The notes beneath the pieces were generated by a model. That model searched no databases, was not told the DNA's origin, and saw only the letters and a program-made list of their open reading frames with translations. 64,000 nt of DNA from Actinoallomurus sp963850195. GTDB lineage: Bacteria; Actinomycetota; Actinomycetes; Streptosporangiales; Streptosporangiaceae. Where the stretch lies: positions 2,852,001-2,916,000 of the forward strand of contig CAWKKD010000005.1 of assembly GCA_963850195.1 (NCBI GenBank), given 5' to 3'. Shown here piece by piece: positions 17,000 through 26,024 of the stretch; the first letter of the stretch is position 1, and every line of letters starts with the position of its first letter. The position numbers and the translations under genes are program-made.

Positions 17000-17401
17000 C
17001 TAAGCGCGTGAGCCGTCAGCGTTGCGCCCGTGGGTCGTCAGCGCGTACACCAGCAGGACGCAGAGCGCGATCACCAGCACCGACCACACCGGGAACGCCC
17101 GCAGGAACGCGAGCTGCCCGATGGCGACCAGCACCGCCATGACGATGCCGGCCGGGCGCCCCCAGCCCTTTCCGAGCAGAATGCCCGTGCCGGCCACGAT
17201 CTGGATGATGCCGAGGATCAGCCAGATCCAGCCCCACGCGGTGAAATTGAATACCAAAATGTCGTGCGACGTAACGAGAAAATAGTCATTGCGCAAAAGC
17301 GCGACCAAGCCGTCGATCACGTTGTAGATGCCCGCCAAGATCGCCAGGAATCCGGCGAACGACAGCCAGCCGCCGGCGATCGGGATACGCGATGCGGTCA
17401 T
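17000..17401 (-). CDS. DUF7144-family four-helix membrane protein
   Basis: 133 residues. ATG 17401 has GGGAGG 8 nt upstream; a longer frame to 17494 lacks support. Four hydrophobic segments (about residues 10-30, 52-72, 78-98, 103-123) alternate with short loops; AGIYNVIDGLVALLRNDYFLVTSHDILVFNFTAWGW is the family signature region between helices 1 and 2. It is a small integral membrane protein of unknown role, widespread in actinobacteria. Its stop lies 3 nt from the stop of the convergent acetyltransferase gene, so transcripts converge head-on. Confidence 0.8.
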   Translation of the reverse strand: MTASRIPIAGGWLSFAGFLAILAGIYNVIDGLVALLRNDYFLVTSHDILVFNFTAWGWIWLILGIIQIVAGTGILLGKGWGRPAGIVMAVLVAIGQLAFLRAFPVWSVLVIALCVLLVYALTTHGRNADGSRA

Positions 17402-17564
17402 GCTCCGACCTCCCTCAACAGCAACGATCAATCCGCCGCCATCGGAACATCCCCCGGAAACCGCGCGAGTCAAACGTTCAGCGATATTGCCCATATCACG
17501 CCACTTACCGGAAAATAGGCCACGCTTTGTCCGCCGTACCGGCAGCGCCGCGACCGGCGGCCGA

Positions 17565-18716
17565 TCACCGGTACGCCGACAGCCCCGTAATGGCCTCGCC
17601 CAGCACGAGCGTGTGGATCTCCTGGGTGCCCTCGTACGTCAGCACCGACTCGAGGTTCGTCATGTGCCGGATCACCGGGTACTCCAGCGTGACGCCGTTC
17701 GCGCCGAGGATCGAACGGGCCTGGCGGGCGATGTCCAGGGCGGCACGGACGTTGGCGAGCTTGCCGAACGACACCTGCTGCGGCGTGACCTTCCCGTCCT
17801 CCTTGAGCCGCCCGATGCGCAGCGCGACGAGTCCGGCCTGGCCGAGCGCGACCTCCATCCACGCCAGCTTCTCCTGGGTGAGCTGGAACGCCCCGATCGG
17901 CTTGCCGAACTGCTCGCGCGTCTTCGCGTACTCCACCGACGTCTCGTAGCAGGAACGGCCGGCGCCGATCACGCCCCAGATGATCCCGTACCGGGCCTCC
18001 GACAGGCAGCCGAGCGGCCCGCGCAGGCCCTTGACCTCGGGCAGCATGGCATCAGCCGGCAGGCGTACGTCGTCCAGGGCCAGCTCCGAGGTCACCGACG
18101 CGCGCAGCGACAGCTTCTTGTGCACGTCACGGGCCGAGAAGCCACGGGTGCCCTTCGGCACCAGGAACCCGCGGACCCCGTCGTCCGTACGCGCCCACAC
18201 GACCGCGACGTCCGACACCGAGCCGTTGGTGATCCACATCTTGGAGCCGTTCAGGATCCAGTCGGAGCCCTCGCGCTTGGCGTGCGTGCGCATGTTCGAG
18301 GGGTCCGAGCCGTGGTCCGGCTCGGTCAGGCCGAAGCAGCCGATGGCCTGGCCGGCGGCCATCTTCGGCAGCCACTCCTGCTTCTGCTCCTCCGAGCCGT
18401 ACTTGTGGATCGCCGACATGGCCAGCGAACCCTGCACGGACACGAAGCTGCGCAGCCCCGAGTCGACGGCCTCCAGCTCGCGGCAGGCGATCCCGTACGC
18501 GACCGCGCCGGCGCCCGGGCAGCCGTACCCCGACAGGTGCATGCCCAGAAGGCCCAGTTCACCCAGTTCGGGGGCGAGCTCGCGCGCGGGGAACACACCG
18601 GCCTCGAACCAGTCCGCCACCTGCGGCTCGATTCGCTCGGTGGCGTACCGGCGTGCCGTGTCGCGTACGAGGCGCTCCTCGTCGGTGAACTGGTCGTCGA
18701 TGCGGAGCAGATCCAT
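17565..18716 (-). CDS. Acyl-CoA dehydrogenase, glutaryl-CoA dehydrogenase-like
   Basis: 383 residues from ATG 18716. The three acyl-CoA dehydrogenase domains are present: helical N-terminus (DDQFTDEERLVRDTARRYA), a beta middle domain with CFGLTEPDHGSDPSNM and WITNGSVSDVAVVWAR, and the C-terminal helical FAD domain ending in TYEGTQEIHTLVLGEAI, where the Glu of YEGT is the catalytic base. SGLRSFVSVQGSLAMSAI and RYGIIWGVIGAGRSCYETSVEYAKTREQFG are most like glutaryl-CoA dehydrogenases, which oxidise and decarboxylate glutaryl-CoA in lysine/tryptophan breakdown. No electron-transfer flavoprotein genes are nearby. It is divergent from the PCMT-like gene with only 43 bp between. Confidence 0.85.
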   Translation of the reverse strand: MDLLRIDDQFTDEERLVRDTARRYATERIEPQVADWFEAGVFPARELAPELGELGLLGMHLSGYGCPGAGAVAYGIACRELEAVDSGLRSFVSVQGSLAMSAIHKYGSEEQKQEWLPKMAAGQAIGCFGLTEPDHGSDPSNMRTHAKREGSDWILNGSKMWITNGSVSDVAVVWARTDDGVRGFLVPKGTRGFSARDVHKKLSLRASVTSELALDDVRLPADAMLPEVKGLRGPLGCLSEARYGIIWGVIGAGRSCYETSVEYAKTREQFGKPIGAFQLTQEKLAWMEVALGQAGLVALRIGRLKEDGKVTPQQVSFGKLANVRAALDIARQARSILGANGVTLEYPVIRHMTNLESVLTYEGTQEIHTLVLGEAITGLSAYR

Positions 18717-18759
18717 CAGGGCCTCCCAGGGGTTCGATGCACAGCGTACGTTGGGGTTC

Positions 18760-19818
18760 ATGGCCCCCCGCGAGCTGGTCCGGCTCCTGATGCACAAGGG
18801 TGTGCTCACCGATCCTCAGGTCGCCGAGGCCATGGAGGAGGTGCCGCGCGAGCGATTCGTGCCACGGCACCCGGCCTCCGACGCGTACGCCGACAAGGTC
18901 CTGGTGACCAAGTGGGACGACGCCGGGGTGGCGATCAGCTCGGCGAGCCGGCCGGCGATCGTGGCGACCATGCTGGAGCAGCTCCGCGTCGAGAGCGGCC
19001 ACACCGTGCTGGAGATCGGCGCCGGCACCGGCTACAACGCCGCGCTTCTGGGCCGGCTGGCACGCCGCGTGGTCACCCTCGACATCGACGAGGAGATCGC
19101 GCGCGCCGCCCGCGCCCGCCTGACGTCCACGGACAACGTCGAGGTGCGCACCGGCGACGGCTGGGCCGGCGCGCCGGACTCCGCGCCGTACGACCGGATC
19201 CAGCTCACGGTCGGCAGTTCGGACGTCGCGCCCGCCTGGCACGAGCAGCTCGCCGAGGGCGGCCTGCTCGTGATGCCTCTGTGGCTCCGCGTGGGCGTGC
19301 AACTGTCGGTGGCGCTGCGGCGCTGCGGCGACGTCATGCGGGGCGAGAGCGTGCGCGACTGCGGGTTCCAGCGGCTGCGCGGCCCCCACGCGGGCCCGGA
19401 GGGGTTCGTGTCGGTGGGCGGCGGCGAGTTCGTCGTGCTGGACGACGCCTCCGACGGGCCCGCGGTACGCGAGCTCCTGCGGCGGCCGCCCGCGGAGGAG
19501 CTGGCCCCGGTCATCGACCCGGCGGTGTTCGCGCGGCTGGCCCTGGACGAGCCACGTACGCTCGCCGTCTCGCGGCTGCCCGGCCCGCTGTGCCCTGGAA
19601 TGTACGACTCGGGGAGCGCGGTCGTCGTCGACGGCGACCGCATGTTCACGTACGGCACCCCGGTGGCCCGCGACCGGTTCGCCCACGCCCTGCGCACGTC
19701 GGAGCCGCTCGACCGGTCCCGGCTGCGCGTCACCGCGACCTTCGGGGATCCGCCCGAGCGGCCTCCGGGTTGGCGGTTCGTACGACGCTCGTGCGTCGTC
19801 GACGTCACCGAAGGCTGA
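18760..19818 (+). CDS. PCMT-type (protein-L-isoaspartate) O-methyltransferase
   Basis: 352 residues from ATG 18760, in the short divergent gap from the dehydrogenase. A continuous frame extends far upstream but is antisense to that gene. The first ~200 residues are a protein-isoaspartate methyltransferase: VPRERFVPRHPASDAYAD, then the TKWDDAGVAISSASRPAIVATML loop, the SAM motif VLEIGAGTGYNAALL (about residues 88-102), and VVTLDIDEEIARAAR. The C-terminal ~140 residues are an extension typical of actinobacterial PCMT-like proteins. The canonical role is repair of isoaspartyl residues in damaged proteins; related enzymes with such extensions modify RiPP peptides, but no precursor peptide is visible here. 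Confidence 0.82.
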   Translation: MAPRELVRLLMHKGVLTDPQVAEAMEEVPRERFVPRHPASDAYADKVLVTKWDDAGVAISSASRPAIVATMLEQLRVESGHTVLEIGAGTGYNAALLGRLARRVVTLDIDEEIARAARARLTSTDNVEVRTGDGWAGAPDSAPYDRIQLTVGSSDVAPAWHEQLAEGGLLVMPLWLRVGVQLSVALRRCGDVMRGESVRDCGFQRLRGPHAGPEGFVSVGGGEFVVLDDASDGPAVRELLRRPPAEELAPVIDPAVFARLALDEPRTLAVSRLPGPLCPGMYDSGSAVVVDGDRMFTYGTPVARDRFAHALRTSEPLDRSRLRVTATFGDPPERPPGWRFVRRSCVVDVTEG

Positions 19819-19891
19819 TCAGGGGTCTCTCAGGGCCGCCTCAGGGCAAGCCCTTATGGCGCACGCCCCGTCGACACGGCACGATCGAGGT

Positions 19892-20173
19892 ATGAACGAA
19901 GACGCTGTGAACGACACCCCCGAACCCGAAGGACCGCGCCGCCTCACCCGCACCCGCTCGGGACGCATGATCACCGGGGTCTGCTCCGGTGCGGCCTCCT
20001 ACTTCGATGTCGACCCGACGATCGTACGGATCGTGGTCGCCGTCCTGACCGTGCTCACCAGCGGAGCCGGCATCCTCTTGTACGCGGCGGCGACCCTGAT
20101 CGTCCCCGAGGAGGGCAAAGAGACGTCCATTGCCCAGGACCTGATCAACAAGCAGACCGGCGGTGCCCGCTAG
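19892..20173 (+). CDS. PspC-domain membrane protein
   Basis: 93 residues from ATG 19892; an upstream in-frame ATG at 19856 is less plausible. It has the compact PspC domain: LTRTRSGRMITGVCSGAASYFDVDPTIVRIVVAVLTVLTSGAGILLYAAATLIVPEE, with one or two membrane helices. PspC-like proteins take part in envelope-stress responses. The stop codon overlaps the end of the convergent phospholipase C gene by 4 nt, an unusually tight tail-to-tail arrangement. Confidence 0.88.
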   Translation: MNEDAVNDTPEPEGPRRLTRTRSGRMITGVCSGAASYFDVDPTIVRIVVAVLTVLTSGAGILLYAAATLIVPEEGKETSIAQDLINKQTGGAR

Positions 20174-21597
20174 CGGGGGCGCGGCACCGTACCGCTCTCC
20201 TGCTTCGGCGGCTTCTGCGTCTTGCCGGGGAACTTCGGCGCGGGCAGGTTCTCCACCTCGTCCTCGGCCTCCTCGAGCAGCTTCTCGGTGTCCGGAAGCT
20301 TCGGCGGGTTCGCCGTGGAGGCGACCCCGAGGGCCGAGGTCATGTCGCCGAAGGCCGAGCGACGCCAGGCGCTGAGGTTGGGGATGGCCACGCCGGTCAT
20401 CTTCTCGAGCAGGCGCAGCGTGGAGGTGTGATCGAACCTCTCGCTCGACACCCGGCCGCCCAGGGTCCACGGCGAGACGAGGAGGCACGGCACCCGGAAC
20501 CCGCCGCCGATCGGCAGGCCGTCCACGAACTCGTGCGAGGTCCCCGCCGGAGGCACCGGCGGCGGCACGTGGTCGAAGAGCCCGTCGTTCTCGTCGTAGT
20601 TGAGGATGAAGAGCGTCTTCTTCCACACGTCCGGGTTGGACGCGATGGCGTCGATCTTGCTGGCCACGTAGTCGGCGCCCGCGGCCGGCAGGTAGTCCGG
20701 GTGCTCGGACTGGGTGCTGGTGGGGACGATCCACGACACCGTGGGCAGCTGGTCGTGCGCGGCGTCATACTCGAACTGCCCCGCCGACGACGTACGCATC
20801 CCGCTCTTGTAGAGAGTGGAGCTCGTCGGCGCGTCCTGGAACGTCTGGAAGTACTCCAGCATGTTGCAGCCGTAGTCGTCGGACTCCTGGTAGACCTTCC
20901 AGGTCACACCGGCACCGGTCAGCGCCTCCGGATACGTCTTCCAGCGATACGGCTCCGGGTCGGTGTTGGTGATGACCGGACCGCCCTTGGTGCCGTTCGG
21001 GTCGATCGTGGCGCTCATGAGGTAAAGGCGGTTGGGCCACGTCGGGCCCATGACCGAGCTGAAGTAGTTGTCGCACACGGTGAACGACTCCGCCAGCGCG
21101 AACTGGAAGGGAATGTCGTCCCGCGTGTAGTAGCCCATCACGTACGGGCCGTCGTCGCCGTCGGCCGCCCGGTGCGCGGACAGCCACTTGTCCATCTTCC
21201 CGTGGTTCCAGGCCTGGTGCTGGACGCTCCAGGCATGGCTCGTCGACGGGATCGTCTGGGCGCTGGTCGTGTGCGTGTTCAGATGGAACGGGAGAATGTA
21301 GCCGGCCGGGTTGACGGTGTCGGGCTGGTAGAAGACGGACCGTCCGGTGCTCAGCTTGATCGCGTTCTTGTCGGAAAAACCACGGACCCCGGGCAGAGTG
21401 CCGAAGTAATGGTCGAACGAACGATTCTCCTGCATCAAGATGACGACGTGCTTGATGTCGCTGAGCGTACCGGTCAGCCCTTCCGGGGTTTCGGCGAGCG
21501 CGCGGCGCAGGTTGGCGGGCAGGAATTCGTTGGCGAACGCGGCGGCGGCCACGGTACCGGCGGCACCGAAGAGGCGTCGGCGGGACAGCTCGGGCAT
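20170..21597 (-). CDS. Secreted Tat-exported phospholipase C/acid phosphatase-like phosphoesterase
   Basis: 475 residues. The N-terminus SRRRLFGAAGTVAAAAFANEFLPA is a Tat signal. The body is a phosphoesterase-family (PF04185-type) fold: IKHVVILMQENRSFDHYFGTLPGVRGF carries the catalytic nucleophile region, followed by NYFSSVMGPTWPNRLYLMSAT, PEYLP-like metal-site region SEHPDYLPAAG, FILNYDENDGLFDHVPPP with metal-binding Asp/His, and GFRVPCLLVSPW. Such enzymes cleave phosphatidylcholine or other phosphoesters outside the cell, often in response to phosphate starvation. A 40-residue Pro/Lys/Glu-rich tail follows the catalytic domain. The gene stands alone. Confidence 0.88.
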   Translation of the reverse strand: MPELSRRRLFGAAGTVAAAAFANEFLPANLRRALAETPEGLTGTLSDIKHVVILMQENRSFDHYFGTLPGVRGFSDKNAIKLSTGRSVFYQPDTVNPAGYILPFHLNTHTTSAQTIPSTSHAWSVQHQAWNHGKMDKWLSAHRAADGDDGPYVMGYYTRDDIPFQFALAESFTVCDNYFSSVMGPTWPNRLYLMSATIDPNGTKGGPVITNTDPEPYRWKTYPEALTGAGVTWKVYQESDDYGCNMLEYFQTFQDAPTSSTLYKSGMRTSSAGQFEYDAAHDQLPTVSWIVPTSTQSEHPDYLPAAGADYVASKIDAIASNPDVWKKTLFILNYDENDGLFDHVPPPVPPAGTSHEFVDGLPIGGGFRVPCLLVSPWTLGGRVSSERFDHTSTLRLLEKMTGVAIPNLSAWRRSAFGDMTSALGVASTANPPKLPDTEKLLEEAEDEVENLPAPKFPGKTQKPPKQESGTVPRPR

Positions 21598-21791
21598 CAG
21601 GCGCTCCGTCTGGCAGGGGGGGTGCGGGGCTCGATTGGAGAGTGAGCCCCGGGAAGGTCGGGCGCGATGCCGCCAGATGAACGGAAGAGGACAAAGAGGT
21701 CAATAGGCGCGATAAATGCCTATGACATGACGAATTACCATCTTGTGCGTAGTCGGCGGCTTAACCGGCCGAAACACTTCTGGTCAGATGG

Positions 21792-23060
21792 TTACGCCAC
21801 GGCGCCGAGCGCACGCTCGTGGGTGGAGGCGATGACCTCGCCGCGTACCTGGTTCCACGACATGGCCAGCATCGTCGCGACCGAGAGCCCGGCGGCGCCC
21901 GCCAGCGCGATGACCGGCTCGGGGCCGAGGACCTGCGCCAGCGCGCCGCCGGCGAGGATGCCGATGCCCTGGCTCGCCAGGATGCCGGACTGGGCGAGGC
22001 CGAACGCCTGGCCGCGTCCCGCGGGGGGTACGGCCGCGACGAACGCGGCATTGGCCGCCACCTGGTAGGCGCAGCCGATGCCGGACAGGGCCCACAGCAC
22101 GACGACCGCCCACAGGGGCGGCCGCAGGCCGGCACCGAGTAGCGGTGCGCAGGCGAGCATCGCCATCCAGCCCATGCAGCGCAGGCGGTTGTCGGGCCGT
22201 ACGAACCGGCTGTAGGCGAACGCGCCCAGCGCCATGCCCGTCGGCATCGCCGACATCAGCAGCCCGACGATGACCGGGCTGTCGCCAAAGGTCTTCGCGT
22301 ACGGGGCCGCGAGCCCCTCCGGCAGCACATAGAAGCCGCAGAGCCACGCGAAGCAGACCAGAGGCCGCAGGGTGGGGTCGCCCAGGACCAGCCGCCCGCC
22401 CTGGTGCGTGATCCGCCACAGCGACTGGCGCTGCCGCCCCTCGGACACGGGCGCCGGCCGCCGGTGCACGCCGGCCACCACGATCACCGCGGACAGCACG
22501 AACGTGATGGCGTCGAGCGCCAGCGCCTGGTGCGTGCCGACGGCATAGATCACCGCACTGCCGGCCAGGAAGCCCAGCATCTGGGTGACCTGATGGGTGA
22601 TGTTGTTGATCGCGGAGCCGACGACGTACATGTCGCCGGGGAGTACCTCGGTCAGCAACGCGGCGCGCGCGGCCGTGAACGGCGCGCCCAGCAGCACGGA
22701 CAGGAAGACCAGCCCGCACAGCGCCGGGAACGGCATGTGATGGACCGCCATCAACGCCAGGATCACCGCGCGCGCCACATCGCAGACGATCATGACGCGC
22801 CGTCGCGGCAGCACGTCGGCCAGCACCGACAGCACGGGCCCGCCCAGGATCGGCGGGAGATAGGTGAACGCGTACGCCAGCGCGGTCTTCAGCGGTGAAT
22901 GCGTGTTGGTGTACACCAGCACCGCGAGCGCGACCTGCGCGAGCTGGTCGCCGATGTACGACAACGCCTGCGCCGTCCAGATGGAGCGGAACTCACCGAC
23001 ACCGAACACCTCGCCATAAGTCGCTTGGCGATCCAATGGCCGTCGATGTCGTCCACCCAC
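21792..23060 (-). CDS. MFS transporter, drug-efflux-like
   Basis: 422 residues with 10-12 membrane segments. FRSIWTAQALSYIGDQLAQVALAVLVY at segment 1, LADVLPRRRVMIVCDVARA in the loop after segment 2, and AFTAARAALLTEVLPGDMYVVGSAINN are typical of the macrolide-efflux-like MFS branch (MFS_3/TetA-P). It would export a small molecule using proton motive force. Start is the GTG/ATG at 23060; no strong ribosome site was identified. It is divergent from the metallophosphoesterase gene; a small CCGCCCGG/CCGGGCGG dyad lies in the gap at 23082-23107. Confidence 0.85.
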   Translation of the reverse strand: MGGRHRRPLDRQATYGEVFGVGEFRSIWTAQALSYIGDQLAQVALAVLVYTNTHSPLKTALAYAFTYLPPILGGPVLSVLADVLPRRRVMIVCDVARAVILALMAVHHMPFPALCGLVFLSVLLGAPFTAARAALLTEVLPGDMYVVGSAINNITHQVTQMLGFLAGSAVIYAVGTHQALALDAITFVLSAVIVVAGVHRRPAPVSEGRQRQSLWRITHQGGRLVLGDPTLRPLVCFAWLCGFYVLPEGLAAPYAKTFGDSPVIVGLLMSAMPTGMALGAFAYSRFVRPDNRLRCMGWMAMLACAPLLGAGLRPPLWAVVVLWALSGIGCAYQVAANAAFVAAVPPAGRGQAFGLAQSGILASQGIGILAGGALAQVLGPEPVIALAGAAGLSVATMLAMSWNQVRGEVIASTHERALGAVA

Positions 23061-23193
23061 GCGCGCTCCCCTGCTGAACCGCCGCCCGGTCTGCTCTGGC
23101 CGGGCGGGCTCGAGAGGATTATCTCACGCTGCGTCGCGAAAGAGTGACTGATCGTGCCCGTTAGGGATCCCTCGGCGGTCTCATGCGTGGACC

Positions 23194-24762
23194 ATGGGTC
23201 GAGTGAGCATAGGTACCAACGTGTTCTCCCGAGCCCTCACCGAGATCCGCCGACTCGCCACCCACCCCCGCACCAGACTGGCCGCCCGCGTCACCGCCGT
23301 GATCGCGGTCGGGCTCATCGGCGGGTGGTTCGGCCTCCTTTACGGCGGCCGGGCGCACACCACGGTCGGGCCCGCCGAAGTGACGTTCTCCCTGCACCCG
23401 GCCCTGTCCGGGGGCACGGTCATCGACATCCCGCCGCTGGGCACGCTGCAGCTCGACAGCCACGCCGGACCGGTACGCGTCGACGCCCAGATCACCGGGA
23501 TTCGCCCCGAGCCCGCCCGCCGGATCATCGAGAACCCCGCCGCCTTCGACCACCTCACCAACACGGTAGGGGGTGAGATTCGTCACGGCTTCATCATCAT
23601 GGCCGTCAAGGCAACCCTGGTCGCCCTGGCATTCGCCGCACTTGCCGGTTTCGCCGTCTTTCGTACGTGGCGGCGCACGCTCTGGACCATGCTCGCGGCG
23701 TTCAACGGGCTCATCCTCATCGGCGCGATCAGCCTCATCACGTTCAACCCGCAGTCAGTCGTCGAACCGAGATTCACCGGCATCCTCGCCAGCGCGCCCC
23801 AGGTCGTCGGCGACGCCAAGTCGATCGTCACCCGCTTCGGCGCCTACCGCGCGCAGCTCGCCCGCCTGATCGGCAACGTCTCACGCCTGTACGACGTCAC
23901 CTCGACGCTGCCGACGTACGAGCCGGACCCCACCACCATCCGCGTCCTGCACGTCTCCGACATCCACCTGAACCCCGTCGCCTGGAGCGTGATCAGCCAG
24001 GTGACCAAGCAGTTCCAGGTCCAGATGGTGATCGACACCGGCGACCTCACCGACCACGGCTCGAAGGCCGAGCAGAAGTTCGCGAACTCCATCTCGAAGC
24101 TCAACGTCCCGTACGTGTTCATCCGCGGCAACCACGACTCCCGCGAGACCGAGAAGTCCGTCGCGAAGCAGAAGAACGCCGTCGTCCTCGACAACCAGAT
24201 CAAGGACGTCGGCGGCCTGCGGATCTTCGGCATCGGCGATCCGCGCTTCACCCCCGACAAGACCACACGAGGCGACGACGTCGACGCCCGCGAGATGCTC
24301 GCCATCGGCCATGGCGCCGCACACCAGATGGTCCTCTCCCACGAGACGCCCGACGTCGCCCTCGTCCACGACCCCATGGAGGGCCAGGCCTTCGACGGCA
24401 CCACGCCGCTCGTGCTCTCCGGGCACCTGCACCAACGCTCCACCCGACTCCTGCCCGACGGCACCCGATTGTTCGTCCAGGGCTCCACCGGCGGAGCCGG
24501 TCTTCGCGGCCTGGAACATGAACAACCCACCCCATTCGAGCTTTCGGTCCTCTACTTCAACCGCGTCAGCCACCGCCTCCAGGGCTGGGACGACATCCGT
24601 CTCGGCGGACTCGGACTGACCTCCGCACAGATCGAAAGAACCCTGGAACACCAGCCCGACCGCCCCATAGGCCCGCCACCTGCGGAGACTCCGTCGTCCC
24701 CGTCCCCGACGCCGTCGAGGCCCGCACCGTCCTCGGCCGGCCAGCCAGGGCGTCCGCGCTGA
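23194..24762 (+). CDS. Membrane-anchored calcineurin-type metallophosphoesterase
   Basis: 522 residues. A membrane helix near residues 28-48 and another pair near 130-180 precede the phosphoesterase domain, which starts around residue 245: VLHVSDIHLNPVAW (first metal motif DxH), VIDTGDLTDHG (GDxxD), FIRGNHDSRET (GNHD), LSHETPD and VLSGHLHQRS (GHxH). All metal ligands of the YkuE/Icc-type enzymes are present, so it should be active, probably outside the membrane. The C-terminal 40 residues are Pro/Ser-rich. Physiological substrate unknown. It is followed after 96 bp by the tRNA cluster. Confidence 0.87.
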   Translation: MGRVSIGTNVFSRALTEIRRLATHPRTRLAARVTAVIAVGLIGGWFGLLYGGRAHTTVGPAEVTFSLHPALSGGTVIDIPPLGTLQLDSHAGPVRVDAQITGIRPEPARRIIENPAAFDHLTNTVGGEIRHGFIIMAVKATLVALAFAALAGFAVFRTWRRTLWTMLAAFNGLILIGAISLITFNPQSVVEPRFTGILASAPQVVGDAKSIVTRFGAYRAQLARLIGNVSRLYDVTSTLPTYEPDPTTIRVLHVSDIHLNPVAWSVISQVTKQFQVQMVIDTGDLTDHGSKAEQKFANSISKLNVPYVFIRGNHDSRETEKSVAKQKNAVVLDNQIKDVGGLRIFGIGDPRFTPDKTTRGDDVDAREMLAIGHGAAHQMVLSHETPDVALVHDPMEGQAFDGTTPLVLSGHLHQRSTRLLPDGTRLFVQGSTGGAGLRGLEHEQPTPFELSVLYFNRVSHRLQGWDDIRLGGLGLTSAQIERTLEHQPDRPIGPPPAETPSSPSPTPSRPAPSSAGQPGRPR

Positions 24763-24858
24763 AGGAGGAATCACTTTGGTGGTTGGGCCTCTTGTCCCCT
24801 ATGCTTACGGAGTCCCCGACGGCAGGCGCCAAGGGCAAAACGGCGGCCACGCCGTCGC

Positions 24859-24931
24859 GTCCCCATCGTCTAGCGGCCTAGGACTCCGCCCTTTCAAGGC
24901 GGCAGCGCGGGTTCGAATCCCGTTGGGGGCA
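24859..24931 (+). tRNA. tRNA-Glu (anticodon UUC)
   Basis: 73 nt: acceptor GTCCCCA/TGGGGGC, anticodon stem CCGCC/GGCGG with loop CTTTCAA (UUC), T arm GCGGG-TTCGAAT-CCCGT, discriminator A. First of a three-tRNA cluster. Confidence 0.96.
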
Positions 24932-24958
24932 CGATACCCTTCGGGGTAGCAGTAGCAA

Positions 24959-25033
24959 GGTCCTGTGGAGCAGCTAGGAGTGCTCGCCACCCTGTCAAGG
25001 TGGAGGCCGCGGGTTCAAATCCCGTCAGGACCG
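24959..25033 (+). tRNA. tRNA-Asp (anticodon GUC)
   Basis: 75 nt: acceptor GGTCCTG/CAGGACC, anticodon stem CCACC/GGTGG with loop CTGTCAA (GUC), T arm GCGGG-TTCAAAT-CCCGT, discriminator G. Lies 27 nt after tRNA-Glu. Confidence 0.96.
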
Positions 25034-25058
25034 CTGGGGCGCCGTACGGCGCCGATGA

Positions 25059-25132
25059 GGGCAGGTAGCTCAGTCGGTACGAGCGTCCGCCTGAAAAGCG
25101 GAAGGTCGGCGGTTCGACCCCGCCCCTGCCCA
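25059..25132 (+). tRNA. tRNA-Phe (anticodon GAA)
   Basis: 74 nt: acceptor GGGCAGG/CCTGCCC, D arm GCTC...GAGC, anticodon stem TCCGC/GCGGA with loop CTGAAAA (GAA), T arm GGCGG-TTCGACC-CCGCC, discriminator A. The order Glu-Asp-Phe is conserved in many actinobacteria. Confidence 0.96.
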
Positions 25133-25149
25133 CCTCGCTTGATCTGCTG

Positions 25150-25184
25150 AAAGACCCCGGTGCGAATTCGCCCGGGGTCTTTTT
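25150..25184 (+). terminator. Intrinsic terminator of the tRNA cluster
   Basis: AAAGACCCCGG at 25150-25160 pairs with CCGGGGTCTTT at 25172-25182, continuing into a T-run. It lies 17 nt after tRNA-Phe; a textbook Rho-independent terminator. Confidence 0.92.
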
Positions 25185-25229
25185 AATGGCAGCGGTGACG
25201 GAACCGATCGTCCGCTTCGGTCATTGAGA

Positions 25230-26024
25230 TCAATCGGCCGTCAGCCGGTCGATCACGGCGCAGACCGTGACGGCGCAGACGAAGAATCCTGCGGTGGCCC
25301 ACAGCAGTCGGGCCTCTGTATGGTCGCCGGGCATCAGGAGCGCGGAGGCCGCCCCGCCCAAACCGGCGGCGAGAGCTGCGGTCATCTGGGTGATCCAGGT
25401 CCCTACTCGGCCGGACACCAGCGCGAACGCTTCACGCACGCCGAGCATCACCGCGACCGCCATGAGCGTGAATGCGCCGAGGGCCGAGACGTACGACGTC
25501 CCGAATCCGAGGCCGTACCGAATCGGCAGGGCCGGCAGGAAGAACAACGTCAGCAGCCATCCGAACGATCGTGCGACCGAGTCGATGCCCCGGCCCGGCG
25601 CATGAGCCGGGACGAAGCGTTCGGCGAACCTGGCCGCGATCAGTACGAGCAGGGCGACGCCCGCGCCCGGCAGTTCTGTGCCCAGGCGACCGAGGTTGTA
25701 CAGCAGCGCCGTGTCGTACACGACAAGCACGAGCAGGCCGAGAGCCACGGTCGAGACGGCGAACGTCAGCAAGCCCGGCAGCGTGTGCGAAGACTCTGGG
25801 GCGTCGGCTGGTAGCCGAGCGGAAAGCGCAGGTCGGTCAAGGACAGCTCTTGCGTCACTGCGACGTCGAGGGTCGGGATGCAGCAGAGCGATCAATACTG
25901 CTGCGACGTAGATGGAAAGAACGCAGCAGACGACGACCCAAGCGAGCCAGGGGAACGTCGCTGCGACAGAGGCCAGGACAGCAGGCACGACAGACCGCCT
26001 CTCCGAAGTCGTCGGTCTTGGCAC
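25230..26024 (-). CDS. Hypothetical polytopic membrane protein
   Basis: 264 residues from GTG 26024. I do not recognise the family. Six or seven hydrophobic segments are visible (about 23-45, 88-108, 122-140, 155-175, 185-205, 215-232, 240-260), with a charged loop PDPRRRSDARAVLDRP after the first. There is no signal peptide, enzyme motif or obvious channel signature. Another frame just upstream begins with LTYAFVAHGGWGALTFV, so the true N-terminus could have been shifted by an indel, but the frame given here is self-consistent. It is flanked by the tRNA terminator and a 390-bp gene-free stretch. Confidence 0.6.
   Translation of the reverse strand: MPRPTTSERRSVVPAVLASVAATFPWLAWVVVCCVLSIYVAAVLIALLHPDPRRRSDARAVLDRPALSARLPADAPESSHTLPGLLTFAVSTVALGLLVLVVYDTALLYNLGRLGTELPGAGVALLVLIAARFAERFVPAHAPGRGIDSVARSFGWLLTLFFLPALPIRYGLGFGTSYVSALGAFTLMAVAVMLGVREAFALVSGRVGTWITQMTAALAAGLGGAASALLMPGDHTEARLLWATAGFFVCAVTVCAVIDRLTAD

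Noticed and set aside
17980..19818. A 612-residue fusion of an N-terminal extension with the PCMT-like enzyme
   Set aside because: The first 260 codons are antisense to the acyl-CoA dehydrogenase gene and unrelated to PCMT; the start at 18760 is natural.
18760..19818. Lanthipeptide/RiPP tailoring methyltransferase
   Set aside because: The sequence allows it, but no precursor peptide, LanB/LanC/LanM or exporter gene lies nearby.
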